The notes under the pieces are model-generated. The model saw only the letters and a program-made list of their open reading frames with translations. It had not been told where the DNA came from and did no database searches. The position numbers were made by a program, and so were the translations under genes. Of a DNA stretch of 64,000 nucleotides, positions 1 through 7,737 are shown piece after piece. This stretch comes from Chitinophagaceae bacterium (GTDB lineage Bacteria; Bacteroidota; Bacteroidia; Chitinophagales; Chitinophagaceae), in the NCBI GenBank assembly GCA_025923075.1, contig JAICGN010000001.1, positions 51,607 through 115,606 of the forward strand. The letters are read 5' to 3'. Numbering within the stretch: position 1 is the stretch's first letter; each line of letters starts with the position of its first letter.

Positions 1-788
1 TAGATGCTCCGGATCGGCTGCGTATCCCAGGTTTCAGGGAAATCGGTCATTGCATAGAGATCTTCGCTTGTTTTTTCCATCTGATTGAAATCAGTAAGAA
101 AAACCTCATAACCGCCAATTTCGGTTTCTTTCCAATCGTTGAGTCTTCTTATTAGTTTCAGGTCACCGATAGAAATATTCTTATCATAATCATCGATCCC
201 GGTTTTATAAATGCCCACTACATCCAGTTTGTCCGGTCTCAATGATCCGTCAGGACGGATAAAATAGATCAGTATTTTATCATTGAGCTTTACCTGTAGT
301 TGTTTTGCTGTGTGAGCAGAAACGATTATGTCGCGGGAATAGCTGCTATCATTAAAATTTATCCAATGTCCCTCTTTTAAAAAAGGTTTCAAAAGAGTAA
401 AATCAAATTCTCTATTAAGCCCTTTTAATAAAACACCTTCCATTGCATCAACATTTTTTAGAATGGCATAGCGGGTAGCATAAGGGTGCATGCTTTTAAC
501 ACGGGAATCTTTTCTGATCGCTGCCTCAGCAGCTGCATTTATTTCGATCGGGATCTCTTCTGTAACAGGCCCCCTGAGTGCTTGTTTGTATTGCACACGG
601 ATATGGCCGGAAAAGCTAAATACTTTATTGCTTACCGTTTCCTGGAAGCCATTTACAAGCGCCAGCGCAACTATCATTGCTGCCACACTGATAATAGTGG
701 CAGCAACAGAAAGCCTGATAATAAACCGCGAAAAGGAATTCTGGCGGTTAAATGCTATCCGATTTGCTATAAAGCTTGCAACGTCCAA
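1..788 (-). CDS. LolC/LolE-like ABC transporter permease, N-terminal part (cut by window edge)
   Basis: The minus strand is open from a TTG at 786-788 to the window edge, about 262 residues. The protein begins LDVASFIANRIAFNRQNSFS, followed by a hydrophobic segment (about residues 22-45, RFIIRLSVAATIISVAAMIV). A soluble MacB_PCD-like periplasmic part follows. This is the usual start of FtsX-type permeases of the LolCDE family, which move lipoproteins from the inner membrane to the carrier; that role is inferred from family. The C-terminal three membrane helices lie outside the window. The TTG is chosen because an in-frame TAA sits two codons upstream and a TACTTTTG -7 box (807-814) ends about 18 bases before it. 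Alternative: a MacB-type permease of other function. Confidence 0.8.
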   Translation of the reverse strand, partial: MDVASFIANRIAFNRQNSFSRFIIRLSVAATIISVAAMIVALALVNGFQETVSNKVFSFSGHIRVQYKQALRGPVTEEIPIEINAAAEAAIRKDSRVKSMHPYATRYAILKNVDAMEGVLLKGLNREFDFTLLKPFLKEGHWINFNDSSYSRDIIVSAHTAKQLQVKLNDKILIYFIRPDGSLRPDKLDVVGIYKTGIDDYDKNISIGDLKLIRRLNDWKETEIGGYEVFLTDFNQMEKTSEDLYAMTDFPETWDTQPIRSI

Positions 789-806
789 GGATTAAATTTT
801 GTCTGT

Positions 807-814
807 CAAAAGTA
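807..814 (-). promoter_or_regulatory. Bacteroidota -7 promoter box (TACTTTTG) for the permease
   Basis: The minus strand reads TACTTTTG, a full match to the Bacteroidota TAnnTTTG -7 element. It ends 18 bases before the TTG start at 788, giving a short leader. No convincing -33 TTG at the usual spacing was found. Confidence 0.5.
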
Positions 815-897
815 ATCGGAGAAAGAGATTTATTCTCTTTTTCATCATAATTTCACAATAATGTAGACAATTTCCGGTTTTTACTTATACGATCCCA

Positions 898-2169
898 ATG
901 AAACATACAATTCTGTTTTTCTTGTTGTCGATTACATTGGCTTTAAATGGCCAGTTGCCGGATCATATCTATAAATCAAACGTCCGATCCGTCAGGTTGC
1001 ATAGGGCCGGTGATCCTTACAGCTATCCCATTATCAGGCTTAATAGTTCAGATGACCTTGATTTGTATTTTGACGACCTGGATGCCGATAATAAAAACTA
1101 CTATTACAGTTTCCAATTATGCAATTCGGATTGGACGCCATCAACTCTTCATGTTTTCGATTATACAAAAGGGTTTCAGAACAATCGCATCACTACATAT
1201 AGAAATTCTTCAATTGCTTTCACGAGGTACACAAACTATTATGCAAGGGTTCCGGACAAGAATTGTTTCCCCACCCGGTCAGGTAATTATTTATTAAGAG
1301 TATTTCTTGACAGTGATACTTCAAAGCTTGTTTTTACAAAACGGTTTCTTGTTGTCGAGGTCAAGTCTGCCATTAGCGGGAAGGTATTGCAACCGTTTAG
1401 TGCAAGCATTTTCCGAACTCATCAAAAGCTTCACGTGGCTGTTAATTTAAATTCTACATTAAATGTTTTTAACCAGGAGGAGGTAAAAGTTGTATTGTTG
1501 CAAAATTATACATGGGCAACGGCGTCTTATTTACAGCGACCGACGATCTATAGGGGAAATTATTTTGAATATACCGATGAAGGCACCAATTCTTTTCCGG
1601 CGGGTAGAGAATGGCGATGGATCGATCTGCGTAGCATTCGCCTGATGAGTGAACGGATGCATAGACTCGATAAACAACCTACACGCACTGATGTATATGT
1701 AAAACCTGATAATGAAAGAAAACAACAGATCTATCATTATTATCGTGATCTCAACGGTCAATTCGTGATTGAGACAACGGACAAGGTAAATCCCTTTTGG
1801 CAGTCAGATTACTCATATGTTCATTTTACTTTTTTCCCTCCCAACAACCTGCAATATCCCGGGCGTGATATTTATATTTTCGGTGAACTAACCAACTACG
1901 CAGCGAATGAAAATTCAAAAATGGAGTTTAACGCGGAAAAGGGAGCTTATGAAAAAACGCTTTTGCTAAAACAGGGCTCTTATGATTATTCTTATGTCAC
2001 ACTGCCGGTAAAAAGATCAAATGAACCGGTAAATTTTGAAAACACGGAAGGAAATTATATGGGCACCGAGAATACATATCTTGTTTTGGTTTATTACCGT
2101 CCCTTCGGAGGCCGATCCGATGAACTGATCGGGTTTGCTATGATCAATTCGTTGGTTGAAAGACTGTAG
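898..2169 (+). CDS. Type IX secretion system plug protein (DUF5103)
   Basis: 423 residues with a signal peptide (MKHTILFFLLSITLALNGQ). The body matches the DUF5103 family: an N-terminal beta domain with RLNSSDDLDLYFDDLD, the central YYYSFQLCNSDWTPS segment, YTNYYARVPDKN, and a C-terminal part with YIFGELTNYAANENSKMEFN and YSYVTL. In Flavobacterium johnsoniae the homologous protein plugs the periplasmic side of the SprA translocon of the type IX secretion system. This implies that the organism has a T9SS, although no other T9SS gene is in the window. It is transcribed divergently from the LolC/E-like permease; the 109-base gap to that start contains the permease promoter. No odd features. Function assignment is by family resemblance. 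Confidence 0.85.
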   Translation: MKHTILFFLLSITLALNGQLPDHIYKSNVRSVRLHRAGDPYSYPIIRLNSSDDLDLYFDDLDADNKNYYYSFQLCNSDWTPSTLHVFDYTKGFQNNRITTYRNSSIAFTRYTNYYARVPDKNCFPTRSGNYLLRVFLDSDTSKLVFTKRFLVVEVKSAISGKVLQPFSASIFRTHQKLHVAVNLNSTLNVFNQEEVKVVLLQNYTWATASYLQRPTIYRGNYFEYTDEGTNSFPAGREWRWIDLRSIRLMSERMHRLDKQPTRTDVYVKPDNERKQQIYHYYRDLNGQFVIETTDKVNPFWQSDYSYVHFTFFPPNNLQYPGRDIYIFGELTNYAANENSKMEFNAEKGAYEKTLLLKQGSYDYSYVTLPVKRSNEPVNFENTEGNYMGTENTYLVLVYYRPFGGRSDELIGFAMINSLVERL

Positions 2170-2280
2170 GTTGCTTATTTCTATTGTTGGCTGTATCGCA
2201 TCGATTAAGTGGTCATTACGCCGCAGAGCCTGCAATTGTCGAAGCGAAGTCTTCATGTGTAAGAAATGAGCTCATGTTTC

Positions 2281-2322
2281 ACCTTTCACGTCTCACCTTT
2301 CACGTCTCACCTTTCACGTCTC
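2281..2322. repeat. Tandem repeat, 14-base unit x3
   Basis: The unit ACCTTTCACGTCTC is present three times head to tail, followed by ACATTTGA. A related stretch, with CACGTCTCAC and its inverse GTGAGACGTT, lies at about 47105-47170. This is a short dispersed repeat in the gap between the plug gene and the transaldolase gene. The array is too short and spacer-free to be a CRISPR. Confidence 0.75.
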
Positions 2323-2336
2323 ACATTTGATTGCAC

Positions 2337-2987
2337 TCACATCTTCTTTGCGTCTTCTAAAAATTTAGCCAGTCCAATATCTGTAAGCGGATGTTTTAAT
2401 AAACCAAGAATTGAATCAAGCGGGCAGGTGCAGACGTCGGCGCCTGCCTGAGCACACTGAACAATATGGTTAGGATTACGAATTGAAGCAGCAAGTACTT
2501 CCGTTTTATACCCCTGTATCGAATAGATCTGTACGATTTGTTCTATCAATTGAACACCATCCCAGCCGCTATCATCAATACGGCCAATAAACGGAGAGAT
2601 GTAAGCGGCGCCTGCTTTGGCTGCAAGAATGGCCTGGCCTGCAGAAAAGCACAATGTACAGTTGGTACGAATGCCATTATCTGTAAACCATTTTATGGCT
2701 TTTACGCCATCTTTTATCATTGGCACTTTCACAACAATATTCGCATGAATAGCCGCCAGTTTTTTTCCTTCTTCCACTATTCCTTTAAAATCTGTAGAGA
2801 TGACTTCCGCACTGATATCGCCATTTACCATTTCACAAATGGTTTTATAGTGAGCCATCACGGCATCATTCCCTTTTATGCCCTCTTTAGCCATTAGTGA
2901 AGGGTTGGTCGTTACACCATCAAGAATACCGAGTTCATTTGCTTCTTTAATTTGAGCAAGGTTGGCTGTATCAATAAAAAACTTCAT
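2337..2987 (-). CDS. fsa: Fructose-6-phosphate aldolase / transaldolase (TalC-FSA type)
   Basis: 216 residues, the length of the short TalC/MipB subfamily rather than the 310-residue classical transaldolases. It starts MKFFIDTANLAQIKEANELG and has the family signatures GVTTNPSL (about 24-31) and NIVVKVPM with the Schiff-base lysine K87. Further along are TLCFSAGQAILAAKAGA and SPFIGRIDDSGWDG. It catalyses either the transaldolase reaction of the pentose phosphate pathway or a fructose-6-phosphate aldol cleavage; sequence alone does not separate these. Immediately upstream of the ATG sits a copy of the CCCCCTTTAGGGGG palindrome, with its extra G arm four bases from the start codon. Confidence 0.9.
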   Translation of the reverse strand: MKFFIDTANLAQIKEANELGILDGVTTNPSLMAKEGIKGNDAVMAHYKTICEMVNGDISAEVISTDFKGIVEEGKKLAAIHANIVVKVPMIKDGVKAIKWFTDNGIRTNCTLCFSAGQAILAAKAGAAYISPFIGRIDDSGWDGVQLIEQIVQIYSIQGYKTEVLAASIRNPNHIVQCAQAGADVCTCPLDSILGLLKHPLTDIGLAKFLEDAKKM

Positions 2988-2991
2988 GCTA

Positions 2992-3015
2992 CCCCCCTGT
3001 CCCCCTAAAGGGGGA
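2992..3015 (-). repeat. Palindromic element copy 1 (CCCCTAAAGGGG family), 5' of transaldolase
   Basis: The plus strand reads CCCCCCTGTCCCCCTAAAGG and then GGGA. Seen from the transaldolase gene on the minus strand it is CCCCCTTTAGGGGG, a three-base spacer and a G run, ending four bases before the ATG. It is one of seven copies in the window whose extra arm points into the adjacent gene. Confidence 0.8.
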
Positions 3016-3089
3016 ACCTAGTTCGACACCCTTCAGCATGGGAAAATTTAGTAAATAAAAATTGTTGAATAAAGAACTGAACCCTGAAG

Positions 3090-3108
3090 TGTGCGACGCA
3101 ACAAAAGT
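3090..3108. repeat. Dispersed repeat TGTGCGACGCAACAAAAGT (second copy in the tolC-like gene)
   Basis: This 19-base stretch recurs with two substitutions at 26688-26706, inside the signal-peptide coding region of the TolC-family gene. Both are flanked by CCTGA/CTCAGG-type sequence, so they look like copies of one dispersed element. Confidence 0.6.
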
Positions 3109-3223
3109 CTAGTAGAAATTCTTTTGTTGGGTACAAAAAAATCAAAATTCAATTTGAGCGCTGCAATATAATTAAAAGAGAGTTATCAAAATTCTCCGCC
3201 TCAGGCGGATTAGGGGTAAAAAA

Positions 3224-3322
3224 AATGGCAGGCTCCTCACATCGCACCGCTACAACCACTTATCCTTGCTGCCTTCCGGCCCTGGGGAGGTTCAGCAGGA
3301 GCTGGTCGTGTAAGACCTGCCG
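3224..3322 (-). ncRNA. ffs: 4.5S signal recognition particle RNA
   Basis: On the minus strand the sequence contains the conserved SRP core CAGGGCCGGAAGGCAGCA (about 3268-3287), the preceding GACCAGCTCCTGCTGAAC arm and the following GGTTGTAGCGGTGCGATGTG. The closing strand GAGGAGCCTGCCA pairs with the 5' GGCAGGTC. A run of eight T follows directly, giving a terminator. A TATCTTTG promoter box lies just upstream at 3326-3333, so the 5' end is near 3322. It is the short bacterial SRP RNA that binds Ffh for co-translational membrane targeting. The exact ends are estimates. Confidence 0.93.
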
Positions 3323-3325
3323 CCG

Positions 3326-3333
3326 CAAAGATA
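3326..3333 (-). promoter_or_regulatory. -7 promoter box (TATCTTTG) of the SRP RNA
   Basis: The minus strand reads TATCTTTG, an exact TAnnTTTG match. It ends about four bases before the predicted 5' end of the SRP RNA. Confidence 0.6.
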
Positions 3334-3379
3334 GGGGTCTGCGTCGAGTCGCGAAGATGGAATCTGTATTGTTAAAAAA

Positions 3380-3790
3380 TTAATTGCCGCGTTTAGACTT
3401 GCCTGTTTTTTGCGGTTTGTTTTTTAGCACTTCTTCATTGGTTGGCAATAATTCATTGTCTGGCTTTTTCTTTATCCAGATCGTTATTTCTTTCCATAAC
3501 CGGGGATCAGATTTTAAGACGGCTTTAATCGTGAGTTTTTCAACAGTAGGTTCATCGGGAAGAATTAATTCAGTGCCTTCAAATTTGCCATAACTCGAAG
3601 TAAAGGTCAGATCTTTTGCTGTCAACGGTTTCCATTTGCCGTCCGACGTTTTGCCATCAACATTTATATAATTGTGTGTGCCCTTTTTCAGGCTATCCGT
3701 ATAAAGATGAAATGAAATGCTGTCGATTTTTTGGGCATTACTCAAAAAACCAAACCCGAGACATAGCATTACTAAAAAGACTTGTTTCAT
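3380..3790 (-). CDS. Small exported protein of unknown function
   Basis: 136 residues from the ATG at 3788-3790; a further ATG at 3806-3808 would add MRLNKT but leaves a worse signal peptide. It begins MKQVFLVMLCLGFGFLSNAQ, a clear SPI signal peptide ending in AQ. The mature part has alternating beta-type sequence, with KIDSISFHLYTDSLKKGTHN, YGKFEGTELILPDEPTVEKL and LTIKAVLKSDPRLWKEITIW. The tail is basic (KPQKTGKSKRGN). I do not recognise the family; it could be an Ig-like or bacterial surface beta-sandwich fragment. It lies between the SRP RNA (same strand) and the divergent hydroxyproline cluster. Confidence 0.7.
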   Translation of the reverse strand: MKQVFLVMLCLGFGFLSNAQKIDSISFHLYTDSLKKGTHNYINVDGKTSDGKWKPLTAKDLTFTSSYGKFEGTELILPDEPTVEKLTIKAVLKSDPRLWKEITIWIKKKPDNELLPTNEEVLKNKPQKTGKSKRGN

Positions 3791-3861
3791 GGTCTTATTA
3801 AGTCGCAAATTTGATACAAAGAGTTGGAAGCGGATGTTAAAATTTTATGGCTTACTGCCCT

Positions 3862-3869
3862 TAGCTTTG
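3862..3869 (+). promoter_or_regulatory. -7 promoter box (TAGCTTTG) opening the hydroxyproline / arabinoside cluster
   Basis: TAGCTTTG matches TAnnTTTG and ends 16 bases before the ATG at 3886, so the leader would be about a dozen bases. No good -33 TTG at 17-23 bases was seen. It is the natural promoter for the first genes of the cluster. Confidence 0.5.
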
Positions 3870-3885
3870 TGCAAAACCAAAATTT

Positions 3886-4782
3886 ATGTCTTTTGAATGG
3901 AAAGGCGTTTTTCCGGCATTGCTCACACCGTTTACTGATAAAGAAGAGCTTGACCTGGATATGTTTGAAAAGAATCTTGCTGCACAAGTGGCCGCGGGCG
4001 TTCATGGGGTCATTATTGGCGGTTCATTAGGAGAAGCCAGTACTATTACCGAAAAAGAGAAAGAAGAATTAGTGGAATTTTCGGTTGAATATCTTAACGA
4101 AGACATACCGGTAATCTTAAATATTGCGGAAAGTACAACAAGAGATGCGGTACGGCAGACTGCGAATGCCAGGAAATGGGGTGCTGATGGGATCATGCTG
4201 CTTCCACCAATGCGGTATAAAACTGACGACAGGGAGACCATCACCTATTTTACAACGGTGGCTAAGTCAACCGATCTTCCGATCATGATCTATAACAATC
4301 CTCCTGACTACAGAATTGATACGCGACCCGATATGTTTGATGAATTGATTGAATGTGAAAATATCACTGCACTCAAAGAAAGTTCACGGGATGTGACCAA
4401 CCTTACCAGGATGAAAAATCGCTTTGGCAATCGGGTAAAAATTCTGTGCGGGGTGGATACGCTTGCAATGGAAGAACTTTGCCTTGGGGCTGATGGCTGG
4501 GTGGCCGGGTTGGTTGATGCATTTCCAAGAGAAACAACGGCCATTTACAATTTGGTTAAATCAGGTAAGATAGAGGAATCGACAACGATCTATCGCTGGT
4601 TCATGCCGTTGCTTGAGTTGGATATTCATCCAAAGCTGGTTCAATATATTAAGCTCGCCGCCAAACAAACAGGCATCGGCAGCGAATACGTAAGAGCGCC
4701 GAGGTTAACTTTGGCTGGTGAGGAAAGAGAAAGGATCCTGAAGATCATTAATGACGCAATAAGCAAAAGACCTTCGTTATAA
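3886..4782 (+). CDS. DHDPS-family aldolase/deaminase, likely pyrroline-4-hydroxy-2-carboxylate deaminase
   Basis: 298 residues, a single (beta/alpha)8 domain of the DapA/NAL superfamily. The Schiff-base lysine is K164 in ITALKESSRDV and the conserved tyrosine is Y136 in IMIYNNPP. The GGSLGEAST loop (45-53) replaces the GTTGE of true DapA, which argues against lysine biosynthesis. In the cluster are a hydroxyproline epimerase, a D-amino acid oxidoreductase and a semialdehyde dehydrogenase. The best reading is therefore the LhpC-type enzyme, which converts 1-pyrroline-4-hydroxy-2-carboxylate to 2-oxoglutarate semialdehyde and ammonia. The family is seen; the substrate is inferred from context. 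It overlaps the next gene by one base (TAATG). Alternative: a 2-keto-3-deoxy-sugar acid aldolase or dehydratase. Confidence 0.85.
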   Translation: MSFEWKGVFPALLTPFTDKEELDLDMFEKNLAAQVAAGVHGVIIGGSLGEASTITEKEKEELVEFSVEYLNEDIPVILNIAESTTRDAVRQTANARKWGADGIMLLPPMRYKTDDRETITYFTTVAKSTDLPIMIYNNPPDYRIDTRPDMFDELIECENITALKESSRDVTNLTRMKNRFGNRVKILCGVDTLAMEELCLGADGWVAGLVDAFPRETTAIYNLVKSGKIEESTTIYRWFMPLLELDIHPKLVQYIKLAAKQTGIGSEYVRAPRLTLAGEERERILKIINDAISKRPSL

Positions 4783-6170
4783 TGTCTATGTATAAAAATA
4801 TTGGAATAACCTTTTTTCTCATAATCATAGGAATTACTGTTTTTGCCCAGCAGCAGTGGAAACATGGAAGGTTGCAGGTAACTAAAGATGGTCATTACCT
4901 GCAATTTGAAGATGGAGCGCCTTTTTTTTGGCTGGGTGACACTGGTTGGGAGTTGTTCCATCGGTTAAGCAAAGAAGAGATTGAAAGGTATTTACAAAAC
5001 CGAAAACAAAAAGGGTTTAATGTAATACAAGCTGTTATTCTCGCGGAATTTGATGGTTTGAAAAAGCCAAACCGATATGGAGAAATTCCATTGAATGACC
5101 TGGACCCGACAAAACCTAATGAAAAATATTTTGAGCTTATTGATTGGACGGTTCAGCAGGCGATGAAAAACAAGATGTTCATGGGTTTGTTGCCCACATG
5201 GGGAGATAAGGTAATTAAAATGTGGGGGCAAGGACCAGTAATTTTTAATGAAAGCAATTCATACATATATGGTAAATGGTTAGGCAACCGGTATAAAGAT
5301 TTTCCAAATATTATCTGGATACTTGGCGGTGATCGTCCGCCGGTAAATGATTCAGCTGATAAAAAAGAACTTTGGCGGGCAATGGCCAAAGGAATTATCG
5401 AAGGAACAAATAGAAAAGCGATCATCACCTATCATCCTTCCGGCGAATCAAGTTCAGCAACATTCTGGCCCAACGAATCATGGCTTGATATTCAAATGCT
5501 CCAATCCGGTCATGCAAAAAAAGATAATCCCGTTTGGGAATGGATAAAAAGGGACCGGGCAATAGTACCTTCAAAGCCTATCCTTGACGGTGAACCAAAT
5601 TATGAAGATCATCCAATCAATTGGAATAAGAACAATGGATATTTCCGTGACTACGATGTAAGAAGACAATGTTATCGTTCGGTTTTTTCAGGAGCATGTG
5701 GAGTTACATACGGTAATCAGGCAATGTGGCAATTTTACAGCGATAGAGAAGAACCCGTTGCATTTCCTGAACGTTCATGGATTGAAACACTCGATCGTCC
5801 TGGTGCATTCCAGGTTGGTTATTTAAGAAAATTAATTGAATCAAGATCAATTAACGATAGAATTCCCGATCAATCAATTATCACTGGAGGGCAGGGCGAA
5901 AAAATGGAATATGCTACTGCGTTCCGGGGAAATAAATATTGCATGATTTACTTTCCAACGACCAAAGGCCTTACTTTGAACCTTTCATTCTTACCTGCCA
6001 CGCAAATTCGTATATGGTGGTATCATCCTGGAAAAGGACAGGCAGGAAAGCCGGAAGTAATGCAAAAACATACAACGATGATTTTTACTCCTCCTTCGAC
6101 TGAAATCGAAACCGATTGGGTACTGATAATTGACGATGCAAGTACAAAATTTTCACAACCAGGAAAATAA
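4782..6170 (+). CDS. Exported GH140-like protein (DUF4038 plus putative collagen-binding C-terminal domain)
   Basis: 462 residues with a signal peptide (MSMYKNIGITFFLIIIGITVFAQ). The catalytic-type domain, about 25-355, shows the DUF4038 hallmarks FFWLGDTGWELFHRL, YLQNRKQKGFNVIQAV, WIKRDRAIVPSKPILDGEPN and VRRQCYRSVFSGACGVTYGN. The C-terminal 90 residues (YCMIYFPTTKGLTLNLSFL, IRIWWYHPG) match the domain named putative collagen-binding domain of a collagenase. GH140 contains the apiosidase of pectic rhamnogalacturonan II in Bacteroides; other substrates exist in the DUF4038 family. In this cluster a role on a plant cell-wall glycan or glycoprotein is likely. The start overlaps the previous stop by one base (TAATG), so translation is probably coupled. 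Confidence 0.82.
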   Translation: MSMYKNIGITFFLIIIGITVFAQQQWKHGRLQVTKDGHYLQFEDGAPFFWLGDTGWELFHRLSKEEIERYLQNRKQKGFNVIQAVILAEFDGLKKPNRYGEIPLNDLDPTKPNEKYFELIDWTVQQAMKNKMFMGLLPTWGDKVIKMWGQGPVIFNESNSYIYGKWLGNRYKDFPNIIWILGGDRPPVNDSADKKELWRAMAKGIIEGTNRKAIITYHPSGESSSATFWPNESWLDIQMLQSGHAKKDNPVWEWIKRDRAIVPSKPILDGEPNYEDHPINWNKNNGYFRDYDVRRQCYRSVFSGACGVTYGNQAMWQFYSDREEPVAFPERSWIETLDRPGAFQVGYLRKLIESRSINDRIPDQSIITGGQGEKMEYATAFRGNKYCMIYFPTTKGLTLNLSFLPATQIRIWWYHPGKGQAGKPEVMQKHTTMIFTPPSTEIETDWVLIIDDASTKFSQPGK

Positions 6171-6176
6171 AATAAT

Positions 6177-7649
6177 ATGTTTAAAGATGCAACAGCTGAT
6201 GAGATCAATGAAGTGATGCAACAGTCATGGAACGCATTTCATGTTTACAGGAAAATGAATTTAAAGCAGCGGGCAAATTTCATGCGGGCAATAGCTTTTG
6301 AGCTTGAGAATTCCTGCGTTGATTTGATCCCGGTCGCCATGAAAGAAACGAATTTGGCTGAGGCAAGACTAAGAAATGAAAGAGCAAGGACAATATTTCA
6401 ATTAAATTCTTATGCCGATGCATGTGAAAGAGGTGAGTGGCTGGAAGCGAGGATTGATACCGCTATCCCTGATAAAAACCCTCCCAAACCGGATATAAGA
6501 AAAATGTTGGTACCACTTGGACCGGTGGTTGTTTTTGGTTCTTCTAATTTTCCATTTGCGTACTCTACTGCCGGTGGCGATGTTGCCTGTGCTTTTGCTG
6601 CAGGCTGCCCCGTTATTGTAAAAGCTCATCCTGCACATCCCGAAACAAGCGAGTTAGTCGCAAACGCTATTTTAAATGCAGTAAGATTGTGCGACATGCC
6701 CAAAGGAATTTTTGCTCATGTGCATGGTGCTTCTTTTGAAGTTGGTAAAGCATTGGTGATGCATCCCTATACAAAAGCTGTTGGTTTTACAGGTTCATTT
6801 ATTGGAGGCAAACAGCTATTCGATTGGGCTAACCAACGCAAAGAGCCAATCCCGGTTTTTTCTGAAATGGGAAGTGTCAACCCGGTTTTTTTGTTGCCGG
6901 AAAAACTTCAGGATGCGGCAATGGATATAGCAAGATCCTATGCCGGTTCTATAACGCTTGGGGTTGGACAATTTTGTACCAATCCAGGAATTATCATTGG
7001 TATTCAAAATATGTATCTTGACATTTTTGTTGCAGCATTAAAGGAGGAAATTAAAAAAGTATCACCCGGCGAAATGTTACATACAGGTATATTTAAAAGC
7101 TATGTGGAGAATAGGGGAAATGCGCTTGCACAGGAGGGTGTTGAAATGGTAGCCGTTTCCGATACCGAGCCGATGATTAACCAGGGAGCGCCAACGATTG
7201 CTTCGGCATCGGCCCAGGCTTTCTTAACCAACCCGGTTTTACACAAAGAAGTTTTCGGACCCTACTCATTGGTTATTCGCTGCCAGGACATGGGCGAAAT
7301 GATTGAAGTGGCTAAACACCTGGAAGGACAGCTTACGTCTACTTTAATGGCAACAGAAAACGAGATAAGAAACAGTGGCGATTTGGTGGAAGCAGTAAAA
7401 AACATTTGCGGCCGGTTTATTTTAAATGGTGTGCCAACGGGTGTGGAAGTTTGCCTGAGCATGCATCATGGGGGCCCTTTTCCCGCAACCACCGATCCAC
7501 GATTTACAAGTGTTGGTGCTGATGGAATAAAAAGATTTGCCAGGCCAATTTGTTTTCAGAACTGGCCAAATGATTTGTTGCCGGATGAATTGAAGGATGA
7601 GAATCCGTTGAGAATTTGGAGAACGGTTAATAATGAATTGAAAAAATAA
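6177..7649 (+). CDS. 2-oxoglutarate semialdehyde dehydrogenase (2,5-dioxovalerate dehydrogenase)
   Basis: 490 residues, one aldehyde dehydrogenase domain. The general-base glutamate is E230 in VFSEMGSVNP and the nucleophile is C267 in GVGQFCTNPG. The cofactor region has VFGSSNFPFAYSTAGGDV, VIVKAHPAHP and GFTGSFIGG. The FSEMGSVNP and GQFCTNPG forms, and the C-terminal GVEVCLSMHHGGPFPATTD, are typical of ketoglutarate semialdehyde dehydrogenases of hydroxyproline and pentose pathways. It would oxidise 2-oxoglutarate semialdehyde to 2-oxoglutarate with NAD(P), the last step of hydroxyproline breakdown. It starts seven bases after the GH140-like gene. L-arabinose oxidation could feed the same intermediate, so it may serve both sugars and hydroxyproline. 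Confidence 0.9.
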   Translation: MFKDATADEINEVMQQSWNAFHVYRKMNLKQRANFMRAIAFELENSCVDLIPVAMKETNLAEARLRNERARTIFQLNSYADACERGEWLEARIDTAIPDKNPPKPDIRKMLVPLGPVVVFGSSNFPFAYSTAGGDVACAFAAGCPVIVKAHPAHPETSELVANAILNAVRLCDMPKGIFAHVHGASFEVGKALVMHPYTKAVGFTGSFIGGKQLFDWANQRKEPIPVFSEMGSVNPVFLLPEKLQDAAMDIARSYAGSITLGVGQFCTNPGIIIGIQNMYLDIFVAALKEEIKKVSPGEMLHTGIFKSYVENRGNALAQEGVEMVAVSDTEPMINQGAPTIASASAQAFLTNPVLHKEVFGPYSLVIRCQDMGEMIEVAKHLEGQLTSTLMATENEIRNSGDLVEAVKNICGRFILNGVPTGVEVCLSMHHGGPFPATTDPRFTSVGADGIKRFARPICFQNWPNDLLPDELKDENPLRIWRTVNNELKK

Positions 7650-7737
7650 CCAAAGAGTTTAAGAGAGAAAAGGAGGCAAAGAGAAATACTAACTCCTTTT
7701 CTCTTTCTATCTTTCATTCTCTTAGCTAAAAAAAAGT

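Noticed and set aside
486..815. Plus-strand ORFs opposite the LolC/E-like permease
   Set aside because: The minus-strand frame shows the FtsX-type N-terminus and a matching promoter, so these are shadows.
2281..2322. Tandem repeat as a possible CRISPR remnant
   Set aside because: The units are only 14 bases and follow each other without spacers, and no cas gene is present.
3886..4782. Call of the DHDPS-family gene as dapA for lysine biosynthesis
   Set aside because: The GTTGE motif of true DapA is replaced by GGSLGE, and the neighbours belong to hydroxyproline breakdown.
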